Assembly (NCBI GenBank): GCA_012799795.1 | Contig: JAAZKO010000037.1 | Coordinates: forward strand, 1-13,413 | Direction: 5' to 3' | Length of the DNA stretch: 13,413 bases | From: Minisyncoccota bacterium | GTDB taxonomy: Bacteria; Patescibacteriota; Microgenomatia; UBA1400; PJMF01 | Shown here: piece after piece, positions 5,664 through 11,958 of the stretch | How the letters are laid out: each line of letters begins with the position of its first letter | Numbering within the stretch: position 1 is the first letter of the stretch | Position numbers and translations under genes: made by a program | Notes under the pieces: model-generated | Databases searched by the model: none | What the model was told of the DNA's origin: nothing | Seen by the model: only the letters and a program-made list of their open reading frames with translations

Positions 5664-8600
5664 ATGGCTCTGAAAAATAAAGACTTTGTTCATCTCCACA
5701 CTCACACTGAATACTCAATTTTAGATGGTTTGAGTAAAATTCCTGATTTAATTAAAAGAGCTAAGAAATTTGGTCAAGAAGCATTGGCCATTACTGATCA
5801 CAGCAACATGTACGGTCATATTGTTTTTTATAACGCTTGCAAAGAAGCAGGTTTAAAATCAATCATTGGAGCTGAACTCTATTTAGCTAAAAATTCCCGT
5901 TTTGACAAACAAATTAAAATGGGTAGCGACCAATTTCATTTGACCCTCCTGGCCAAAAATTTCACTGGTTACCAAAATTTAATGAAATTAATATCACTTG
6001 CCAATTTTGAGGGTTTTTCTTATAAGCCACGCATTGATCATGAATTATTAGAAAAATACAACGAGGGCATTATTGTGCTAAGCGGTTGTATGAGTAGCTA
6101 CACTAGTCATTTGTTGCTAGAAGATAAAGAAGCTGAAGCAATAGAGTTGTTTAAAAAATATCAAAAAATCTTTAAAAATCGTTTTTATTTAGAAATCCAA
6201 AGACATCCTCACGTAACAGAAAGCTATGAGCTAAGTAAAAAACTAATTGCCATCGCCAGACAACTCAAATTACCGCTGGTGGCAACTAATGATTCTCACT
6301 ATTTAAACAAGGATGATGCCGAAGCTCAAGATGCTTTGCTCTGTGTGCAAACAAGACGTTTAATTAGTGATAAAAAAAGATTAAAAATGATTGATAAACC
6401 AGATTTTTATTTTAAATCTAGTCAGGAAATGATCGAGGCTTTTAATGACATTCCTGAAGCAATCACTAATACTAAAAAAATTGCTGATCAATGTGAACTG
6501 ACTATTCCTACTGGTAATTTAATTTTTCCCACTTTTGAATTGCCTAAGGGAGAAACTTATGCTAGTTATTTGGAAAAAATTGTTTATAAAGCAGCTAATA
6601 AAAAATTTAAGAAAATTACTAAAGAAATTAAAGGGCGTTTGGATTATGAAATTAAGATTATTAATGACAAGGGTTATCCAGCTTACTTTTTAATCACCCA
6701 AGACTTTGTCAATTGGGCAAAAAAAGAGGGAATTGCTGTTGGTCCTGGCCGAGGTAGTGCCGCCGGTTCTTTAGTTTCTTATTGTTTAAATATTACCACC
6801 CTAAACCCTTTAGAACATGGTTTGCCTTTTGAGCGATTTTTGAATCCGGAACGACCAACTCCTCCAGACATTGACATTGATTTTGCTGATATTAAGCGTG
6901 ATGAAGTTTTAAAATATGTGGCTAATAAATATGGAGAAGATCACGTAGCGGCAGTAATTACTTTTGGACGAATGGAGGCTAGAGTAGCGGTTCGTGACAT
7001 TGGTCGAGTTTTAGGCATGCCTTATGAGGAACCAGACAAAATTGCTAAATTAATTCCTAATGAACCAGGTCGGCGCGTGTCAATTAAACAGGCAATCAAC
7101 ACTCTACCCGAACTAGCCAATTATTATCAGCAGAATAAATTTAGAATATTGTTGGATTTAGCTATGAGGGTTGAGGGTACAATCCGTCAAGCCGGCATGC
7201 ATGCTTGTGCAGTAATCATTGCCGATAAACCTCTATCTAATTACACGCCTATTCAAAAGGATTCACGCTCTGGCAAAACACTTACTCAACTCGATATGTA
7301 TTCACTTGACTGTAATGTTAACGATGACGCAATTGGTTTATTAAAATTTGATTTATTAGGATTGAGAAACTTATCAATTATTCAAGAAGCCTTAGCCTTA
7401 ATTAAAAAATATAAAAAAGAAGATATCAAAATTGACGAAATATCACTTGAAGATAAGAAAACTTTTAAGTTATTGGCAAGTGGTGATACCACCGGAGTTT
7501 TTCAATTGGAATCAGGAGGGATGAGACGTATCGCTAAAAGTTTAAAACCCAATAAATTCTCAGATATCACCGCTATGGTTGCTCTTTATCGACCAGGGCC
7601 AATGGATCTTATTCCTCGTTTTATTGAGGGTAAACACAATCCAGATATTATTGAATATCCTCACCCCTCACTAGAACCTTTTCTTAAAGAAACATACGGC
7701 ATCATGGTTTATCAAGAGCAAATTTTAGAAATTGTGAATTACATGGCTGGTTATAGTTTGGGAGAAGCAGACGTTTTGCGTCGAGCAATTGGTAAAAAGA
7801 AAAAGAAACTTTTAGACACTAATAAAAACCGCTTTATTAAACAATCAGTAGCAAAAGGTTACAAGAAGGCTACAGCAGAGCGAGTTTGGGGCTTTATTGA
7901 AGCTTTTGCTAACTATGGTTTTAATAAATCTCATGCTGCCAGCTATGCCATGATTGCTTATCAAACAGCCTGGTTAAAGGCTAATTACCCGGTGGAATAC
8001 ATGACAGCAGTAATGAGCATTGAGTCAAATTCCCACTCAATGAATAGGGATGAAAAAATTGCCATCACTATTGATAATTGTCGGCAAATGGGCATTAAAA
8101 TTTTAAACCCAGACATTAATCTTTCGGATAAAGATTTTACTATTGAAAAGGATCAAGAGTCTCTAGGAGGATTAGCCATCCGTTTTGGCTTAAATGCCAT
8201 TAAACACGTGGGGTCCGCGGCTATTGAAAATATTTTAACTGTTAGAGAAAAAGAGAAAGAATTCCAATCGTTTACCCATTTTTTACAAAACACTAGTAAT
8301 CGAAAAGTTAACAAAAAAACAATTGAAAGTTTAGTTAAAGTTGGAGCTATGGATCGCTTTGGCAATCGCTCTTCGATGCTCGAAAATTTAGAACAAATTA
8401 GACAAAGGGCTGAACAATATAATTCAGAAATTGATGGACAAGACAATTTATTTGCCAACATTGATAGTAAGAGTACAGAAATCAGAGATAGTTTTGTTGA
8501 ATTAGAAGAATACCCCAAGCCTGAACTTCTATCTTTTGAAAAAGAATTATTGGGTGTTTATTTAACCAGTCATCCTTTAGCTGATGCGATGCAAGCACTC

Positions 8601-9125
8601 AATAAAAGAACCAGTATGAAAATTGCTGAAATCGATCCAGATCTTCACCAAGATCAAATTTTTCTTTTTGGCGGAGTGATTACAAAATTTAAAGAAGTCA
8701 CAACTAAAAATGGGCAAACAATGGCTTTTGCCACTTTGGAAGATACTACTGGCAAGGTTGAATTTTTAATTTTTCCTAAACTTTATCAAAAATGGATTGG
8801 CCAATTGGCAGCAGACAACATTATTTTGCTAAGAGCCAAAGTCCAAAATCGCGATGGAGAACTAAAACTAATCGCTGAAAAAATCACCTTACCTAAAACT
8901 ACTTTACCTCAGAAAGATTATGAAAATTATCAAGAGATTTTTGTAGCAAGAAAAACTAGTAAAGAAACGCTACAAAAGCTTGGAAAATTACTCAAATCTA
9001 ATTTAGGAAAAAGCAAGATTGTCATTATTATACCCAATGGTAGTAAGGCTGAAAAAATCATTTTACCCTACCAAGTAGAGTGGAATAAAACTTTGGCTAA
9101 AGAAGTTGAAGAATTATTAAAATAA
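5664..9125 (+). CDS. dnaE: DNA polymerase III alpha subunit
   Basis: This is the catalytic subunit of the replicative polymerase, a C-family enzyme of 1153 residues, normal for DnaE. The N-terminal PHP domain retains a full-looking set of metal ligands: His10 and His12, Asp45 and His46, Glu71, His92, Cys142, and Asp210 with His212. Several are lost in E. coli alpha, so metal-dependent proofreading by this domain is plausible but inferred. The polymerase core has GPGRGSAAGS at 360-369, catalytic Asp402 and Asp404 in PPDIDIDF, and Asp563 in KFDLLGLR. QDNLF at 926-930 matches the QxxLF sliding-clamp motif. An OB fold spans about 998-1075 (from IFLFGGVITKF), followed by a short tail domain. The ATG has no ribosome site and lies close to a possible -10. 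The transketolase genes follow after 3 bases, implying one transcript. Confidence 0.98.
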   Translation: MALKNKDFVHLHTHTEYSILDGLSKIPDLIKRAKKFGQEALAITDHSNMYGHIVFYNACKEAGLKSIIGAELYLAKNSRFDKQIKMGSDQFHLTLLAKNFTGYQNLMKLISLANFEGFSYKPRIDHELLEKYNEGIIVLSGCMSSYTSHLLLEDKEAEAIELFKKYQKIFKNRFYLEIQRHPHVTESYELSKKLIAIARQLKLPLVATNDSHYLNKDDAEAQDALLCVQTRRLISDKKRLKMIDKPDFYFKSSQEMIEAFNDIPEAITNTKKIADQCELTIPTGNLIFPTFELPKGETYASYLEKIVYKAANKKFKKITKEIKGRLDYEIKIINDKGYPAYFLITQDFVNWAKKEGIAVGPGRGSAAGSLVSYCLNITTLNPLEHGLPFERFLNPERPTPPDIDIDFADIKRDEVLKYVANKYGEDHVAAVITFGRMEARVAVRDIGRVLGMPYEEPDKIAKLIPNEPGRRVSIKQAINTLPELANYYQQNKFRILLDLAMRVEGTIRQAGMHACAVIIADKPLSNYTPIQKDSRSGKTLTQLDMYSLDCNVNDDAIGLLKFDLLGLRNLSIIQEALALIKKYKKEDIKIDEISLEDKKTFKLLASGDTTGVFQLESGGMRRIAKSLKPNKFSDITAMVALYRPGPMDLIPRFIEGKHNPDIIEYPHPSLEPFLKETYGIMVYQEQILEIVNYMAGYSLGEADVLRRAIGKKKKKLLDTNKNRFIKQSVAKGYKKATAERVWGFIEAFANYGFNKSHAASYAMIAYQTAWLKANYPVEYMTAVMSIESNSHSMNRDEKIAITIDNCRQMGIKILNPDINLSDKDFTIEKDQESLGGLAIRFGLNAIKHVGSAAIENILTVREKEKEFQSFTHFLQNTSNRKVNKKTIESLVKVGAMDRFGNRSSMLENLEQIRQRAEQYNSEIDGQDNLFANIDSKSTEIRDSFVELEEYPKPELLSFEKELLGVYLTSHPLADAMQALNKRTSMKIAEIDPDLHQDQIFLFGGVITKFKEVTTKNGQTMAFATLEDTTGKVEFLIFPKLYQKWIGQLAADNIILLRAKVQNRDGELKLIAEKITLPKTTLPQKDYENYQEIFVARKTSKETLQKLGKLLKSNLGKSKIVIIIPNGSKAEKIILPYQVEWNKTLAKEVEELLK

Positions 9126-9128
9126 GCA

Positions 9129-9998
9129 ATGAAAATTAGCAAAACTGCCCAATTGCAAAAAATTGCTTTTAATCTTAGACAAGATATTTTAGCAATGATA
9201 TATCAAGCCCAAAGCGGACATCCCGCTGGTAGCTTGGGCATGATTGATTTAATATTAACTCTTTTTGCCACTGGCATTTTACGTCACGATCCGAAAAGGC
9301 CCGCTTGGGAAAAGCGCGATTATTTTTTATTATCTAACGGACATATCTGTCCCGCTCTTTACGCAGTTTTGGCTCAACAAAAGTATTTTGCAAGGGAAGA
9401 GCTGGAAACTTTTAGGCAAATTAATAGTCGTCTGCAAGGCCACCCTCATTTTTTAATGAATGGCAAAGCAATTAATCAAAAAACCCTAGAAGGTGTCGAA
9501 GTTACCTCGGGTTCTTTAGGTCATGGTAGTTCTCAGGCTGCAGGCCTAGCTTATGCTTTACAAATGGATAATAAAAACAATCATGTCTTTTGTTTGCTAA
9601 GTGATGCTGAACAGCAAGAAGGACAAACTTGGGAAACTTATATGTTTGCCGCCCATCACAAATTAAAAAACTTAACTTTTATTATTGACTACAATCACAT
9701 TCAGATTTCCGGAAACACTAAAGAAGTGATGTCCCTTGGGGATTTAAAATTAAAATTAATAGCCTTTGGCTTGCATGTTCTAGAGGTCGACGCCCACGAT
9801 TTTTCAGATTTAGAAAAAAAACTTCAAAAAGCTAAAGACAACAATAAACAAACAGTCGCCATTATTGCCCACAGCATTCCTGGAAAAGGAGTTTCTTTTA
9901 TGGAAAAGGATTATCGCTGGCATGGACAAGCACCTAATAAAAAAGAGTTTGAAAGTGCCATGCAAGAATTGAGAATAAAAAAACAAGAAATAAAATGA
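9129..9998 (+). CDS. Transketolase, N-terminal (thiamine diphosphate-binding) subunit
   Basis: Transketolase transfers two-carbon ketol units between sugar phosphates in the non-oxidative pentose phosphate pathway. Here it is split into two proteins, and this is the 289-residue cofactor-binding half. Visible motifs are SGHPAGSLG (29-37), SNGHICPALY (69-78), GSLGHGSSQAAGLAYAL (128-144) and the thiamine diphosphate motif. That motif usually reads GDG but here is SDA at 158-160 (LLSDAEQQEGQTWE). The magnesium ligands Asp159 and Asn189 (DYNHIQISG) are kept. The C-terminal part has IPGKGVSFME and WHG motifs. The ATG lies 3 bases after the dnaE stop with only a weak purine run before it. The stop overlaps the next start as ATGA. 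Both halves are full domains, so this is a natural split and not a frameshift. A paralogous ketol-transferring enzyme cannot be excluded. Confidence 0.92.
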   Translation: MKISKTAQLQKIAFNLRQDILAMIYQAQSGHPAGSLGMIDLILTLFATGILRHDPKRPAWEKRDYFLLSNGHICPALYAVLAQQKYFAREELETFRQINSRLQGHPHFLMNGKAINQKTLEGVEVTSGSLGHGSSQAAGLAYALQMDNKNNHVFCLLSDAEQQEGQTWETYMFAAHHKLKNLTFIIDYNHIQISGNTKEVMSLGDLKLKLIAFGLHVLEVDAHDFSDLEKKLQKAKDNNKQTVAIIAHSIPGKGVSFMEKDYRWHGQAPNKKEFESAMQELRIKKQEIK

Positions 9999-11002
9999 AT
10001 GAAAAAAAATTATTAGCTACAAGAGATGGTTTTGCTGTTGGACTGATAAAAGCAGCGCAAAATGATCCGCAAGTGCTGGCCTTATCTGCTGATCTAAGCG
10101 ATTCTCTCAGATTAGCCGAATTTAAAAAATTATTTCCCAGCCGATATATTGAATGTGGAGTGGCAGAACAAAATATGGTTGGGGTGGCCGCTGGCTTAAG
10201 TTTGGCTGGTAAAATTCCTTTTGCTACTAGCTTTGCCTCGTTCAACCCAGCCAGAAATTTTGATCAAATTAGAAACGTGGCTTATTCAAAACTCAATGTG
10301 AAAATCGTCGGAGGCCATGCTGGTTTAGTAACAGGGGAAGATGGAGCCTTTCATCAATCTCTAGAAGATTTAAGCCTAATGATCTCTTTGCCAAATATGC
10401 AAATTGTCTCGCCAGCAGATGCTAAACAAGCTGAATTAGCAACTTTAGCCTTAGCTAAAAGCTCTGACCCTAGCTATCTGCGATTAAGTCGCTTAGCTGT
10501 TTCTAATATAAAATTGTTATTAAAAGCTCTAAATAATAAAGAAGACAGTTTTAAAAAATTTGATCTTAATAAAGCTCAATTACTTACGAGAGGCAAAGAT
10601 TTAACTATCGTTAGCACCGGCATTCTCACTCATGAAGCAATTCGCGCTTGCTTGAAACTCCAACAATTGGGTGTCGAGGTGGAATTAATCAATTTGATTT
10701 CTCTCAAGCCTCTGGATCTAGAAACTATTTTAGAAAGTTGTCAGAAAACTCAAGCTTTGTTAGTTTTAAGTGAAGAACAACTAGGCTCTGGTTTTAATGC
10801 TTATTTAGCTCATCAATTGCTAGTTGAAGTTGGTAAAAAATTAAATAAAGCTCTAGCCACGGAGTTCATTGCTGTAGACAATACTTTTGGCGAATCTGGA
10901 GAAGCACACCAATTATTAAAAAAATATCAACTAGACAGTCAGGCCATCCTTAAAAAGACTTTGTTACTTCTGCAAAAAAAGAAAAACTTGCTGGGCAACT
11001 AG
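9995..11002 (+). CDS. Transketolase, C-terminal (pyrimidine-binding and C-terminal domain) subunit
   Basis: This is the partner of the preceding gene and together they would form a transketolase. The 335-residue protein has the pyrimidine-binding domain with the catalytic glutamate Glu58 in CGVAEQNMVGVAAGL. The family segments SFASFNPARNFDQIRN and VGGHAGLVTGEDGAFHQ (about 86-122) follow, with SLEDLSLMISLPNMQIVSPAD after them. The last third is the C-terminal transketolase domain (LTIVSTGILTHEAI, INLISLKPLD, SEEQLGSGFNAYLAHQL). The start overlaps the upstream stop by ATGA, so translation is probably coupled and the subunits made in equal amounts. No ribosome site is evident. The gene ends in CTAG, which is also the mutM stop on the other strand. 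Unlike DXS, which is a single fused chain, this is a two-chain transketolase; substrate specificity is not visible. Confidence 0.92.
   Translation: MNEKKLLATRDGFAVGLIKAAQNDPQVLALSADLSDSLRLAEFKKLFPSRYIECGVAEQNMVGVAAGLSLAGKIPFATSFASFNPARNFDQIRNVAYSKLNVKIVGGHAGLVTGEDGAFHQSLEDLSLMISLPNMQIVSPADAKQAELATLALAKSSDPSYLRLSRLAVSNIKLLLKALNNKEDSFKKFDLNKAQLLTRGKDLTIVSTGILTHEAIRACLKLQQLGVEVELINLISLKPLDLETILESCQKTQALLVLSEEQLGSGFNAYLAHQLLVEVGKKLNKALATEFIAVDNTFGESGEAHQLLKKYQLDSQAILKKTLLLLQKKKNLLGN
10999..11002. other. Shared CTAG palindrome giving both stop codons of tktC and mutM
   Basis: The plus-strand gene stops with TAG at 11000-11002 and the minus-strand gene stops with TAG at 11001-10999. Both use the same self-complementary CTAG, so the convergent genes overlap by four bases and no intergenic terminator exists between them. 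Readthrough in either direction would give antisense RNA to the neighbour. Confidence 0.9.
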
Positions 11003-11877
11003 CGCTGACAGCGTTCACAATAAAAACTGCTTCTGCCGCCCAATTTAATTCTTTTAATTTTAAAATCTTTTCCACAATCAGGACAGCTTTGATTTTCTTG
11101 GCCATAAACTTCTAAGTGTTCTTGAAAAGAACCCGCTAAACCGTCGACCCCCACATAGTGTCCATCGAAAGTGGTGCCACCATAAGCAATTGCCATATCG
11201 ATAATTTGACGCATCTCTAATAATAATCTCGACATTTCTCTTTTACTGAGACTATTAGCTTTCCGCAGAGGTGAAATTTTAGCTCTAAACAGCGCCTCAC
11301 TTGCATAAATATTACCCACTCCGGCCAAAACTTGATTATCCATAATAAACTGCTTAATACTTATTTGTCTATTTTTAGCTGTTTCTAGGAGGTATTTAAT
11401 AGTTAATTGATCATCATTAATGTCTGGACCGTAATTAGCAAACTCTTTAAAAAGCTTGTCTTGGCTTTTAACTTTTAGCCAACCAAAAACTCGCATATCA
11501 TTAAAGAAAAGCTTAGTAACTTTGCGCTGTCTATCTAGTAAATCAAAAATTACTCGGGTGTGTTTGCTCGGTAGATCATTAACCCAGTCTGCACTAGGAT
11601 GGCCACCACCAAATCGCTGACCGTCTTTATCAACAAAAATTAATTGACCGGTCATTTTTAAATGGATTAGTAAATGCTGACTATTACTAAGTACTAGGTC
11701 AAGAATTTTGGCTCGACGCTTAATTTCTACAAATTGCTGACCAATTAATAGGTCTTTTTTTTCTTCAAAACTTGGAAAGCTTTTTTGACGAAGTAGTTGC
11801 ACGTCAGTAATTTTCTTTTGCAACAAAACTAGAGATAAATTTTTACGTAAAGATTCAACTTCTGGTAACTCTGGCAT
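10999..11877 (-). CDS. mutM: Formamidopyrimidine-DNA glycosylase (Fpg/MutM)
   Basis: MutM removes oxidised purines such as 8-oxoguanine and nicks the abasic site in base-excision repair. The 292-residue protein begins MPELPEVE, with Pro2 as the Schiff-base nucleophile and Glu3 as the catalytic acid. Other matches are Lys57 (KRRAKILDL), His72 to Met75 (HLKM), Arg129 and Phe131 (DMRVFGW) and the GVGNIYASEALF helix-turn-helix segment. The C-terminal zinc finger has CPDC and CERC, but 18 residues separate the pairs where the family normally has 16. An extended loop at about 82-106 (with GGGHPSADW) is also longer than in E. coli. The ATG lies 62 bases after the secA stop on the same strand, with no Shine-Dalgarno sequence. 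A TATAAT at 11923-11918 could be a separate -10 but lacks a -35. The gene is complete and the call firm. Confidence 0.96.
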   Translation of the reverse strand: MPELPEVESLRKNLSLVLLQKKITDVQLLRQKSFPSFEEKKDLLIGQQFVEIKRRAKILDLVLSNSQHLLIHLKMTGQLIFVDKDGQRFGGGHPSADWVNDLPSKHTRVIFDLLDRQRKVTKLFFNDMRVFGWLKVKSQDKLFKEFANYGPDINDDQLTIKYLLETAKNRQISIKQFIMDNQVLAGVGNIYASEALFRAKISPLRKANSLSKREMSRLLLEMRQIIDMAIAYGGTTFDGHYVGVDGLAGSFQEHLEVYGQENQSCPDCGKDFKIKRIKLGGRSSFYCERCQR

Positions 11878-11916
11878 AGAAATTTTGCTTTTAGACTATT
11901 CTTATTTAAATTGTCC

Positions 11917-11958
11917 AATTATATTCTGTGCTTGTCTAATTATGCTCTGTGTTCTTTA
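11917..11958. repeat. Imperfect 21-bp tandem duplication at the secA 3' end
   Basis: Copies at 11917-11937 and 11938-11958 begin with identical AATTAT and match at 12 of the first 14 positions (14 of 21 overall). The second copy carries the last codons and stop of secA; the first lies just downstream in the gap before mutM. The period is seven codons, so it looks like a decayed in-frame duplication of the secA tail. Chance similarity in AT-rich DNA is the alternative. Confidence 0.4.

Noticed and set aside
8153..8518. Minus-strand open frame of 121 codons inside dnaE
   Set aside because: It lies wholly within the conserved dnaE coding sequence, has no recognisable domain and no ribosome site; it is a shadow frame.
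9996..9998. UGA read as glycine or tryptophan (alternative genetic code)
   Set aside because: Reading through this TGA runs into a TAG within a few codons, and the other genes stay open at full family length without internal TGA.
9934..10245. Minus-strand open frame of 103 codons over the transketolase junction
   Set aside because: Opposite to two well-supported coding sequences and with no family-like features.
9129..11002. Transketolase as one gene broken by a frameshift
   Set aside because: Each half is a complete domain set with its own ATG, the overlap is a clean ATGA, and two-chain transketolases are a known form.
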